Positions 1 through 7,720 are shown, counted from the first letter of the stretch. The stretch: DNA of 12,002 nt from Candidatus Dormiibacterota bacterium (GCA_019236085.1 JAFAJR010000167.1:1-12002), one strand, 5' to 3'. A program made the numbers and translations. Notes: a model not told the origin generated them from the sequence alone.

Positions 1-164
1 CCGGCGAAATCACGCAGCCACCGATCGAGCTCCAGGGTGAACACCGGGTCGACGAACGCTTCGTCCATCGCTGTGTCCAGCTCCTGCAGGGCGGGCACCA
101 GCGTCTCGGGAACGTAGGCGCCGCCGTACTCCCCGAAGCGCCCGCGCACTGGCGCCGCCGTCAC
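1..164 (-). CDS. trpB: Tryptophan synthase beta chain, N-terminal part (truncated by window edge)
   Basis: This encodes the start of the PLP-dependent tryptophan synthase beta subunit, which condenses indole with L-serine to make tryptophan, normally in an alpha2-beta2 complex with TrpA in the cytoplasm. The start is GTG at 164-162, overlapping the trpF stop as GTGA. The first 54 codons read VTAAPVRGRFGEYGGAY and continue with VPETLVPALQELD; GRFGEYGGAYVPE is the hallmark TrpB N-terminus. The PLP lysine and the rest of the protein lie beyond the left edge. It is too short for the ORF list but clear from direct translation. It is the last visible gene of the operon; trpA would be expected next but is outside the window. 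Identification is near certain. Confidence 0.95.
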   Translation of the reverse strand, partial: MTAAPVRGRFGEYGGAYVPETLVPALQELDTAMDEAFVDPVFTLELDRWLRDFA

Positions 165-778
165 GCAGCCGCCCTCGCGGCCTGCACGAACGCTGCAACG
201 AGCGCGGAATCCTTCTCGCCCGGCGCCACTTCAAGCGCGCTGGAGGCGTCGACGCCGTGCGGATGCACTCTGGCGATCACGTCTGCGACATCGTTCGGCC
301 CCAGGCCTCCGGCGAGGATGATCTGCCGGTGCGCCGCGATCTGCGCGGCGAGGCCGGGGTCAAGACGCTTCCCCGTTCCGCCCGGCAAGCCGTCCGGGTC
401 CGGCGCCGAGTCAAGGAGGAGCAGACAGTCAGGCCACCAGGCGTCGGCCAGCACATCGGCCACACCGCGGATGTTGAGGCCACGAATGACTGGAACCGAG
501 GAGGCCTCGGCGAAGCCTGGATCGCATTCGCCGTGCACCTGCACCGCAGCCAGGTGGTAACGGTCCACCGCGCTGTTCGTCTGTTCCGGGGTGGGGCTGA
601 CGAACACGCCGACGACGCCGGCACGGCCGTGGACGGCATTGACCACAGCACAGGCTGCGTCATCGTCGGCAAAGCGCACGCTGCGGGGTTCGAGCACGAG
701 CCCGATCCAGTCGGCGCCGGACTGCACGGCAACCTCCGCGATTGCAGCGCTGCGCACCCCGCACACCTTCACGATCAT
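161..778 (-). CDS. trpF: Phosphoribosylanthranilate isomerase
   Basis: TrpF converts N-(5'-phosphoribosyl)anthranilate to CdRP by an Amadori rearrangement, the third step from chorismate to tryptophan. The 205-residue TIM barrel has the usual length. Visible motifs: KVCGVR at 4-9 with the catalytic base Cys6, VQVHGE at 79-84, the general acid Asp123 in LLLDS, GGTGKRLD at 133-140, and the phosphate-binding LAGGLGP around 155-161 and GVDASSALE around 175-183 (the family usually has DVSSGVE). The ATG at 778 overlaps the trpC stop as ATGA, and its own stop overlaps trpB as GTGA, so translation is coupled on both sides. A dedicated trpF is noteworthy because classical actinomycetes lack it and use the dual HisA/TrpF enzyme PriA. 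Confidence 0.96.
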   Translation of the reverse strand: MIVKVCGVRSAAIAEVAVQSGADWIGLVLEPRSVRFADDDAACAVVNAVHGRAGVVGVFVSPTPEQTNSAVDRYHLAAVQVHGECDPGFAEASSVPVIRGLNIRGVADVLADAWWPDCLLLLDSAPDPDGLPGGTGKRLDPGLAAQIAAHRQIILAGGLGPNDVADVIARVHPHGVDASSALEVAPGEKDSALVAAFVQAARAAA

Positions 779-1559
779 CGCGGTGCCCGGCGGGCGGCGC
801 TCACCATGGATTGCAGCAGGCCGCTCGGCGAATCGGCGCGCATGAGGGCCTCGCCGACGAGCACGGCATCCGCACCCTCTGCGGCAAGCCGCGCCACGTC
901 GTCCGGGCTGCGCGCGCCGGATTCGGCAATCACGATCGTGGTATCGGTGATGCGCCGGCGGAGACGACTGAAGGTTTCCAGATCGGTGCGCAGCGTTCGC
1001 AGGTCGCGATTGTTGATGCCGACGCAGGCGACACCTGCAGCCATCACGCGCTCCAGCTCGGACTCGTCGTGCACCTCGACGATGGCCGCAGCGTGAGAAC
1101 GCTCAACCGCCTCAAGACAGGTTTCCAGCGCGCTGTCGTCGAGGGCGGCGGCGATGAGCAAGACCCAATCGGCGCCTCCGACCCGGGCCTCGGCCACCTG
1201 CACGGGATCGACGACGAAGTCCTTGCGCAACAACGGGAGGTTCGTTCCCCGCCGGGCTGAGGCCAGGTCGTCAAGCGAGCCGCCGAAGGCGGGCCCGTCA
1301 GTGAGCACGGACAGGGCCGCGGCGCCGGCCTCCGCGAATACCTTCGCCAGCGATTCGCCATAGATCGTCTGGCGGAGTTCGCCGCCACTCGGCGACCGGC
1401 GCTTCATCTCAGCGATGACCGTGCCGCCGCGCAGCAGATCCAGCGGTCGCGCCGGTGGCAGCGACTGCGCGGCAGCCCACAGGGCCGCGGCACCGCAGCG
1501 CAGCGTCTCGACCTCCATCGCCTTGCGCGCCACGATCGGTTGGAGCGCGCCAAGCTCGT

Positions 1560-1563
<4 letters not shown>
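775..1563 (-). CDS. trpC: Indole-3-glycerol phosphate synthase
   Basis: IGPS closes the indole ring of CdRP with loss of CO2 and water, giving indole-3-glycerol phosphate. The 262-residue barrel matches the stand-alone family length. Catalytic signatures: AEMKRRSPS with Glu52 and Lys54, LLRKDF with the general-acid Lys114, IVEVHDE with Glu163, GINNRDL with Asn184, and AESGARSPDD and VLVGEALMR forming the phosphate site at the C-terminal end. The start ATG at 1563 overlaps the trpG stop as ATGA. It is not fused to trpF as in enterobacteria. trpD, which often precedes trpC, is absent here: trpG abuts trpC directly. Confidence 0.97.
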
Positions 1564-2155
<592 letters not shown>

Positions 2156-2156
<1 letters not shown>

Positions 2157-3571
2157 CAGGCAGCCTCCATCGCCGCCTGCAGAAGCACCGCCACCTTGTT
2201 GTCCACCTCGAGGGCCTCGTGCTCCGGCGTGGAGTCCATCACCACACCCGCGGCCGCCTGAGCGTATCCGACACCGTCGCGGATGAACAGCGTGCGCAGC
2301 GTGATCGCTGTGTCGAGGTCGCCGCCGAACCCCACGTAGCCGACAGCGCCCGCATAGGGACCGCGGACTTCGGGCTCCAGGGTGGCGATGATCTCCATCG
2401 CCCTCATCTTCGGCGCGCCGGTGACGGTGCCTGCAGGGAAACAGGCGCGCAGGGCGTCCAGCGAAGTGCGGTCGCTGTCAAGCCGGCCTTCGATGCTGCT
2501 CACCAGGTGCATGACGTGCGAGTAGCGCTCCACTCCCATGAGCTCGGTGACCTTCACGGTACCCGTCGCGCTCACCCTGCCCACGTCGTTGCGGCCGAGG
2601 TCCACGAGCATGAGGTGTTCGGCCTGCTCCTTGTCGCTCGAGCGCAGCTCCCGCTCCATCCTGGCGTCGTCCGCCTCGTCACGGCCGCGCCGCCGGGTTC
2701 CGGCGATGGGGTGATACGAGATGTGGTCACCATTGACACGAACCAGCATCTCCGGCGAGGCACCCACCAGCGTGCCGTGCGGCGTTGCCAGATACACCAT
2801 GTACGGACTGGGGTTGACGGTGCGAAGCCGGCGGTACACGGCCAGCGGATGCGCCTGCAGCGGCACCGTGAAGCGCCGCGACAGCTGCAGCTGGAAGATG
2901 TCACCCGCAGCGATGTGCTCGCGGGTGCGCTGCACCGCCTCCATGAAGCCGCGGCGCGACATGTTCGTCGCGAGCTGCCCGGTGTCGACCTCGCGGGCAG
3001 TCGAAGCCTCGGCGTGGAGCGTCATGGGATGGGCGGCGCGCAACCGTTCGTGCAGCGATTCCAAACGCCGCACCGCGTCGTCGAAGCCGCCGTCGCCACC
3101 GGCGAGCGCGATGAGATGCATTGCGGGGTCTGCCACGTCAACTGCCACGAGCGTTTCGTGCACGCCGAACCATGCGTCCGGCACACCGAACGGATCGTGA
3201 GGCGCTCGCGGAATGCGCTCGTAGGCCCGCGCCGCCTCGTAGGTGAGCATGCCCACCGCGCCGCCGACCAGCGGCGATTCGAGGCCGTCGATGCGAGCCA
3301 CGGTAAGATCCGCGACGTCGCGCTGCACCACCGACAGGGGATCCGGCTCCGCGGCGGTGTTGAGGACACGCAGCGGCGCGCCCCCGATGAACGACCAGCG
3401 TCCGCCGCCGGCGGCTGACTCGAGGATGAAGCCGTCGCTCTCGGCGCCGATTGCCGCGAGGATGTCCGCCGGCGCGAGGTCGCCGCGCGGCATCACGGTG
3501 TGGACCGGCACCCGGTCGTGACCGGCGAGCAGACGCTCGACAGCGTCCCTGCCCGGCCGGGGCTGGATCAG
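2156..3571 (-). CDS. trpE: Anthranilate synthase component I; start codon uncertain (CTG 3571 or GTG 3511)
   Basis: TrpE makes anthranilate from chorismate and ammonia, the committed and feedback-inhibited step. Using the GTG at 3511 as residue 1 (451 aa), visible elements are an ILESAAGGGRWSFIG segment at 29-43 matching the Trp-binding N-terminal region, DIFQLQLSRRF at 204-214, SPEMLVRV, PIAGTRRRG at 268-276, LVDLGRND, FPAGTVTGAPK at 358-368 and the C-terminal EVDNK. Alanine in PIAGT is the TrpE form; PabB usually has lysine. The frame is open for 20 further codons upstream to CTG 3571, directly after the aminotransferase TAA. They read LIQPRPGRDAVERLLAGHDR, which resembles the conserved TrpE N-terminus (MIQP...), and a weak GGTGG lies 8 nt before the CTG. 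I therefore prefer the CTG start (471 aa), though a start at GTG 3511 remains possible. Confidence 0.93.
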
Positions 3572-4756
3572 TTAGCTCGCCACCGGCACGCCGAGGTACG
3601 TGCCGATCCGGTCCGCCGCACGCCGCAGGTTGTCCACCGAGTTCGCATAGCTCAGCCGGATGTGTCCTGCGCCCTGAGGTCCGAAGCTGCTGCCGGCGAG
3701 GACGGCGACACCCACCTCGTCCAGCAGCGCCGCCGCCAATTCCCGGTCGCCGTGACCGGTGGCGCTGATGTCGGGGAACACGTAGAACGCGCCCTCGGGT
3801 TTGTGACAGGCCACGCCGGGGATGCGGTTCAGCGCATCCACCAACAGATCGCGGCGGGCCCGGAACTCAGTGACCATTGCGGTCACCGCGGCGTCGGACT
3901 CCGGGGACTCGAATGCCTCCACCGCCGCCCACTGAGTGAAAGCGGCGGCACACGACGAGGTGTTGATCATCAGTGTGTCCATGCGTTTGGCCAGCTCCTC
4001 GGGCATGGCTCCGAAGCCCAGGCGCCAGCCGCACATGGCCCACGCCTTGCTGCAGCCGTCCATGAGGACCGTGCGCTCCGCCATGCCGGGAACGCCGTAT
4101 AGCGAGACGTGGGCACCCTCGTAGTTGAGCCGCGAGTAGATCTCGTCACTGATGACAAAAAGGTCGTGCCGGGTGGCGAGCTCAGCGATCGCCTCGCAGT
4201 CCTTAGCCGTGAGGATGCCGCCGGTGGGGTTTTGCGGGGAGTTGACGATAAGCACCCGCGTCCGCGGTGTGATGAGTGACGCGAGCTCCTCCGCGTCGAC
4301 GCGAAAGCCGTTGGACTGGCGGATGGGCAGCGACACCGGGACACCCCCGATGAAGCTCACCAGCGAGCGGTAGATTGGATAGCCCGGGTCAGGCAGGATC
4401 ACCTCGTCGCCGTCTTCGACCAGCGCCATCAGCGCGAACATGAGGATGTTCTTGCTGCCCGGGGTGAGCACCACGTTGCGCCAGGTCGTGGGCACGCCGG
4501 TCTGCTTCGCGACGTAGGTGGCTGTCGCCTCACGCACCTCGCGGATGCCACTCGCCGGCGTGTAATGCGTGGCGCCGTTGTTCATGGCGCTGGTCGCCGC
4601 GTCGATGATGTTCTGCGGCGTCGCGAAATCCGGCTCGCCGATCTCGCAATGCACGATGTCACGCCCCTGGGCTTCGAGCGCGCGGGCATGGGCCAGAACC
4701 TCGAACGCGGACTCGGTGCCCAGCCGATCGAGCCTGCCCGCAAACCGCAGCGTCAC
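3572..4756 (-). CDS. PLP-dependent class I aminotransferase (aspartate/aromatic type)
   Basis: This is a cytoplasmic fold-type I aminotransferase of the AspC/AlaA-like group. The 394-residue length is normal. Visible residues: IGEPDF near 39-44 at the substrate entrance, HYTPASGI at 64-71, NSPQNPTGG with Asn176, SDEIY with Asp204 and Tyr207 contacting the cofactor, the Schiff-base Lys237 in GCSKAWAMCGWRLG, and the carboxylate-binding Arg367 in HIRLSYA. The GTG start at 4756 overlaps the acylphosphatase stop as GTGA. The stop TAA at 3572 is immediately followed, in the same frame, by the likely CTG start of trpE. Its place in the operon suggests an aromatic or prephenate-linked transamination, but sequence alone does not separate aspartate, alanine, aromatic or branched-chain substrates. 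Confidence 0.9.
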   Translation of the reverse strand: MTLRFAGRLDRLGTESAFEVLAHARALEAQGRDIVHCEIGEPDFATPQNIIDAATSAMNNGATHYTPASGIREVREATATYVAKQTGVPTTWRNVVLTPGSKNILMFALMALVEDGDEVILPDPGYPIYRSLVSFIGGVPVSLPIRQSNGFRVDAEELASLITPRTRVLIVNSPQNPTGGILTAKDCEAIAELATRHDLFVISDEIYSRLNYEGAHVSLYGVPGMAERTVLMDGCSKAWAMCGWRLGFGAMPEELAKRMDTLMINTSSCAAAFTQWAAVEAFESPESDAAVTAMVTEFRARRDLLVDALNRIPGVACHKPEGAFYVFPDISATGHGDRELAAALLDEVGVAVLAGSSFGPQGAGHIRLSYANSVDNLRRAADRIGTYLGVPVAS

Positions 4757-5037
4757 GCGGTCACCGTCATCGCCGGCAGGTCGCCGCCGGGCAATTGCTG
4801 CTGCACATCAACATCCTCCACTCGCGCCATGGGTGGTCCCTGACGCAGCAGCTGGAGCACGCGCTCCACTGCGTCAGCGTCGCCTTCGATGATGCATTCC
4901 ACAGTGCCGTCCGGCAGATTGCGCACAGTGCCACGCACACCAGCGTTGCGTGCATGACGTTGCGCAAAGGCTCGATAGCCGACCGCCTGCACCCGGCCAC
5001 TGACGATCGCGCGCACCCGCACCGCCTCCGCCGACAT
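4753..5037 (-). CDS. acyP: Acylphosphatase
   Basis: Acylphosphatases hydrolyse acyl phosphates such as acetyl or carbamoyl phosphate; the physiological role of the free-standing bacterial enzymes is poorly defined. The 94-residue alpha/beta protein is the standard size. The active-site loop reads SGRVQAVGYRAF, with catalytic Arg22 in place and an alanine where most members have glycine (VQGV). Asn40 in GTVRNLPDGTVE is the second catalytic residue. I chose ATG 5037 because the domain begins there and a TATAAT sits just upstream; the frame stays open further but that part is antisense to the globin gene. It heads the operon, its stop overlapping the aminotransferase start (GTGA). Why it sits before trp genes is unknown. 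Confidence 0.92.
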   Translation of the reverse strand: MSAEAVRVRAIVSGRVQAVGYRAFAQRHARNAGVRGTVRNLPDGTVECIIEGDADAVERVLQLLRQGPPMARVEDVDVQQQLPGGDLPAMTVTA

Positions 5038-5044
5038 CGGAAGG

Positions 5045-5052
5045 ATTATAAA
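5045..5052. promoter_or_regulatory. Overlapping divergent -10 elements in a 24-bp intergenic region
   Basis: The gap between ATG 5037 (minus) and ATG 5062 (plus) is only 24 bp and holds an AT-rich island. On the minus strand TATAAT occupies 5050-5045, a perfect -10 hexamer whose end is 7 nt from the acylphosphatase ATG, so the transcript would start at the start codon. On the plus strand TATAAA occupies 5047-5052, with the globin ATG 9 nt further on. The shared TTATAA core is palindromic. No convincing -35 is seen for either direction. Sequence supports the minus direction strongly and the plus direction moderately. Confidence 0.7.
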
Positions 5053-5061
5053 GGCGCTCTC

Positions 5062-5541
5062 ATGAGGTCCAGCCTCTACGACTTTGCCGGCGGCGACGCC
5101 GCCTTCCTGCGCCTGGCCGCGGCGCATCACGCCCGATGTCTCGCCGACCCGGAGCTGAACCATCCCTTCTCGCATCCTGGCCATCCGCAGCACGTGGAAC
5201 GACTCGCGATGTACTGGGCAGAGGTCATGGGCGGGCCGTCGCGATACAGCGAAGCTTGCGGGAATCAATCGTCGTTGCTGCAGCTGCATGCCGGGAACGG
5301 CGACATGACCGACCTCGGACGGCGGTTCGTCGCGTGCTTCGTCGCGGCCGCCGACGACGCGCAGCTGCCACAAGACGCCGAGTTCCGCAACGCCTTGCGG
5401 GCCTACATGGAGTGGGCGGTCGCAGAGGTGCTGCGCTACGGGCCGCAGGAGGTTGTCGTGCCCGCAGGGCTGGGCATGCCGCGCTGGGGCTGGAAAGGGC
5501 TGCTTACGCCGCCTGGGGCGCGTTCGACTCCACAGTCCTGA
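5062..5541 (+). CDS. Group II truncated haemoglobin family protein
   Basis: This is a small haem protein of the 2-on-2 globin fold, expected to bind O2 or NO in the cytoplasm. The product is 159 aa. LYDFAGGDAAFLRLA at 5-19 matches the A-B helix pattern (LYE..GG...). WAEVMGGPSRYSEACGN at 52-68 matches the C-E region (GGP..Y), and His76 in LLQLHAGNG is the probable proximal haem ligand. The C-terminus PRWGWKGL at 140-147 is typical of an actinobacterial branch. I chose ATG 5062 because the fold begins immediately and the frame upstream is antisense to the acylphosphatase. A weak AAGG lies 7 nt upstream, but it would not be transcribed if TATAAA 5047-5052 is the -10. Its end overlaps the convergent di-iron gene by 38 nt. 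Confidence 0.88.
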   Translation: MRSSLYDFAGGDAAFLRLAAAHHARCLADPELNHPFSHPGHPQHVERLAMYWAEVMGGPSRYSEACGNQSSLLQLHAGNGDMTDLGRRFVACFVAAADDAQLPQDAEFRNALRAYMEWAVAEVLRYGPQEVVVPAGLGMPRWGWKGLLTPPGARSTPQS

Positions 5542-6310
5542 TCGTTGTCAAGAGGTCGCGCATCGACAACATCTGCGTGCCGCTGAGCTCGCCCATGAGA
5601 GCCAGGACCCGGCGCTGCACCGGCTTCTCGTGGTCGCGACCCGGCAGGTACCAGTTGAGCATCCTGGTGATGTACTCGGGCTCCTCCAGCTGAGCCACCA
5701 CGGACGGCTCCGTGACCGTGGTCGGATGCTTCGGCGCGTCGTTGGTGCTGCGCAGCATCCACAGCGCCATGCGAAGAATGTTGGGCAGCACGTCGGGCTT
5801 GTTGATGACGGCCTTGCGCAAGTACTTCGCGTAGCAAGCTGCATGCCGCAGCTCGTCCGCGGCCAGCGTTTTGAAGATCAGGCGCATCACCGGCTCGGGT
5901 CCCTGCTCGCTGAACGCTGTGTACCAGTGAGCCAGACGCTGCTCGCCGCAGAAGTGCATGGTGAGCGTCTCGATCGCAGGCCCGGGAGCAAAGGTGAGCC
6001 GCAGCGCCGGCAGCTCGGATTCTTCGAAGGTCTCGCCGAGCCGCTCCAGGTACTTGCGCAGCACGAGATGGTGCTTCATCTCCTCGTAGAACCAGATGGA
6101 GATGAAGCTGCAGAAGTCGATGTCCGCGTAGAAATCGCGGATGAACATCTCCGTGGCGTAGAGCGCCGACAGCTCGGTGAGGCAGATGTGACGCAGATCG
6201 TGGCGCCACTGCTCGCTCACCAGGGCAGGGTCGATGTCGTCGAAGGGGATGTCCTCAGAGAGTTGCCAGCGGGCGCGCTCGAGGCGGATGAAGAGGTCGT
6301 CGTACAGCAT
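5504..6310 (-). CDS. Ferritin-like di-iron protein (acyl-ACP desaturase-like superfamily)
   Basis: This 268-aa helical protein carries a six-ligand carboxylate-bridged di-iron set: Glu46 (LTELSA), Glu77 and His80 (YEEMKHH), Glu123 (CGEQRLAHWY), Glu153 and His156 (ADELRHAACY). The two E-x-x-H motifs plus two lone glutamates follow the order of the acyl-ACP desaturase / ferritin-like oxidase superfamily. Such enzymes activate O2 to desaturate, hydroxylate or N-oxygenate a substrate; which one applies cannot be told. No signal peptide or membrane segment is seen. The start ATG 6310 lies 7 nt after a TAACCT -10, as expected for a leaderless message. It diverges from the pucR-type gene, so that regulator may control it. 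A pure ferritin role is less likely given the substrate-enzyme-like motif layout. Confidence 0.85.
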   Translation of the reverse strand: MLYDDLFIRLERARWQLSEDIPFDDIDPALVSEQWRHDLRHICLTELSALYATEMFIRDFYADIDFCSFISIWFYEEMKHHLVLRKYLERLGETFEESELPALRLTFAPGPAIETLTMHFCGEQRLAHWYTAFSEQGPEPVMRLIFKTLAADELRHAACYAKYLRKAVINKPDVLPNILRMALWMLRSTNDAPKHPTTVTEPSVVAQLEEPEYITRMLNWYLPGRDHEKPVQRRVLALMGELSGTQMLSMRDLLTTIRTVESNAPQAA

Positions 6311-6317
6311 CGCTGTC

Positions 6318-6323
6318 AGGTTA
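6318..6323 (-). promoter_or_regulatory. Leaderless -10 box (TAACCT) for the di-iron gene
   Basis: TAACCT on the minus strand fits the TANNNT pattern and ends exactly 7 nt before the ATG at 6310, the same spacing as the TATAAT in front of the acylphosphatase. Transcription would begin at or next to the start codon, and no Shine-Dalgarno sequence is present. No clear -35 was found. Confidence 0.5.
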
Positions 6324-6385
6324 GCTTCGACACCACAGCCAAGACATCGGCAACATGGTAGCGTTCAAGCACCTTTCTTTTGGAC

Positions 6386-6392
6386 AGGAGAG
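6386..6392 (+). promoter_or_regulatory. Strong ribosome binding site fixing the TTG start of the PucR-type gene
   Basis: AGGAGAG at 6386-6392 lies at proper distance (AGGAG ends 7 nt before) from TTG 6398. This decides against the earlier in-frame TTG at 6380, which would begin inside the region just before this site and has no ribosome binding site. A possible -10, TAGCGT at 6359-6364, would give a leader of about 27 nt. In contrast to its divergent neighbour, this gene has a normal leader. Confidence 0.75.
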
Positions 6393-6397
6393 ACAAG

Positions 6398-7603
6398 TTG
6401 GCCACTTTACCCAAGAGCGCCGACCTCAGCTTGTCCCCCGCGGCCACCCTGCCGCCTGAGGTCGCGCTGCGCCTGCTCTCGGAGTCGGACCAGATCGCCC
6501 GCAGGATGACGCGCTACATCGCCGCCGGCGTCGCCTTGGGCGACCCGCAGTTCCGCAGCCATCACTATCTGCGGACCGTCACCGCAGCCTGCCGTGACGC
6601 TTTCCGCACCCTCATCCGGCTGCTCAACGACGGGCGCGGCCTGCGTCCGGGGGATCTCGACCGGTTGGGCTCGATGGGGGCGCAGCAGGCAGAGCTGGGT
6701 GTGCCGCTCGAGGTCGTGTTCGGCGCATACCGGGTGGCCGCCCGCGTTGTGTTCCAGGAGGTGGTCGGCCAGCCTGCGCTGCTGGACCAGGTGCCACCGG
6801 CCACGGTCGTTGCCGTCACAGCGCGAGTTTTGGAATATCTCGACGAAATCAGCGCCGCCGTGGGCAGCGCATACCTGGCGACCCGCGAGCGCTTGATGCG
6901 GCAGCGGGACCGGGAGCGCGATCGCACCCTGCAGCGCCTCCTGGCCGGCGACGCAGGCGACGAGCTGCGACGCATCGCCGCCGCGGTGGGTCTGGAGCTG
7001 ACGCCTCCCTACCGGGTTGTGGCGGCAGCCACGCATGACTCGGAGTCCGAGCACCGACTCGACACGGTGTGGCGCGACGCGGGTGCGCTGGCGACCAGCG
7101 ACACGCCGGGCGTCTGGACGCTGCTTGTGGCACCGTCGGTGGATGTGGCAGCGCTCTGCGAGCGAGTGCCGGGAGCCATCTTCGGTGTCGGACCAGTCGC
7201 CGCTTCTCTGCGCGACGTCGCCGCCGCCGCGCGTGACGCTCGATCCGCGCTGGATGTCGGCGTGCGGCTCGACCCGGAGAGGTCAGTGCACAACCACGAC
7301 GATCTCGGCCCGTTCGCCACCTTGAGCACCGACCCGCAAATGCTGCGGCGCTACGTCGAGCGCACGCTCGGTGCAGTGCTGGTGCAACGACAGCCCCGCC
7401 GCGACGAGCTCATAGCGACGCTGGATGCGGTGACCTCCCGGCGCAACGTCGCCGAGGCCGCCGTCGCGCTCGGTGTGCACCGCCACACCATTGTGTACAG
7501 GCTGTCGCGTTTGAAGGAGCTGGGCATCGACCTGGACGACCGTGACCGCAGCCACGCTGTCTGGCTTGCACTGCGTTGCGCCAACCTGCTCGATGAGCGA
7601 TAA
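6398..7603 (+). CDS. PucR-family transcriptional regulator (RsbRD-like N-domain, CdaR/PucR C-terminal HTH)
   Basis: This is a 401-residue cytoplasmic DNA-binding regulator. Residues about 25-165 form a helical domain resembling the RsbRD N-terminal domain found in many actinobacterial PucR regulators (LGVPLEVVFGAYRVAARVVF at 100-119). Residues about 205-330 look like the degenerate central GGDEF-like domain. Residues about 335-398 hold the PucR helix-turn-helix: RNVAEAAVALGVHRHTIVYRLSRLKEL at 349-375. The TTG start at 6398 is chosen for its AGGAG. It is divergent from the di-iron gene and 205 nt upstream of the glycosyltransferase fusion, so either could be its target; divergence favours the former. 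Ligand unknown. PucR itself governs purine use, but family members control many pathways. Confidence 0.9.
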   Translation: MATLPKSADLSLSPAATLPPEVALRLLSESDQIARRMTRYIAAGVALGDPQFRSHHYLRTVTAACRDAFRTLIRLLNDGRGLRPGDLDRLGSMGAQQAELGVPLEVVFGAYRVAARVVFQEVVGQPALLDQVPPATVVAVTARVLEYLDEISAAVGSAYLATRERLMRQRDRERDRTLQRLLAGDAGDELRRIAAAVGLELTPPYRVVAAATHDSESEHRLDTVWRDAGALATSDTPGVWTLLVAPSVDVAALCERVPGAIFGVGPVAASLRDVAAAARDARSALDVGVRLDPERSVHNHDDLGPFATLSTDPQMLRRYVERTLGAVLVQRQPRRDELIATLDAVTSRRNVAEAAVALGVHRHTIVYRLSRLKELGIDLDDRDRSHAVWLALRCANLLDER

Positions 7604-7683
7604 ACGCGAAACCGTGGCTCGCTGAGAATCTCAACGCGGGCGCTCGGCGTCGTCGCACATGTTGTGGCACCGCTGGGTTCGAC

Positions 7684-7714
7684 TTGACGGCGTTTGGTGC
7701 GCTTCGTGTAGAGT
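7684..7714 (+). promoter_or_regulatory. Candidate sigma-70 type promoter for the polysaccharide genes
   Basis: TTGACG at 7684-7689 and TAGAGT at 7709-7714 resemble -35 and -10 hexamers, but the spacer of 19 nt is longer than the optimal 17. Transcription would begin near 7721, leaving a leader of about 88 nt before the TTG at 7809. Confidence 0.45.
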
Positions 7715-7720
7715 GGGCGG

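Noticed and set aside
161..778. PriA/HisA-type dual isomerase instead of TrpF
   Set aside because: The N-terminal KVCGVR with catalytic Cys and the GGTGKRLD motif are TrpF features; there are no neighbouring his genes.
2219..3418. 399-residue open frame on the plus strand inside trpE
   Set aside because: A shadow of the conserved trpE gene in GC-rich DNA; rich in His/Arg with no recognisable domain.
4795..5061. Upstream extension of the globin to 248 residues
   Set aside because: The extra part is antisense to the acylphosphatase; the globin fold begins at ATG 5062.
5038..5061. T-box or attenuator in front of the trp operon
   Set aside because: There are only 24 bp between the divergent start codons and the -10 lies 7 nt from the ATG, leaving no leader.
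5038..5373. Upstream extension of the acylphosphatase to a 206-residue protein
   Set aside because: The added 112 residues are antisense to the globin gene, have no domain character, and the standard acylphosphatase length and TATAAT box both support ATG 5037.
7604..7683. Intrinsic terminator after the PucR-type gene
   Set aside because: The palindrome at 7620-7636 has a one-base centre and no following T-tract.
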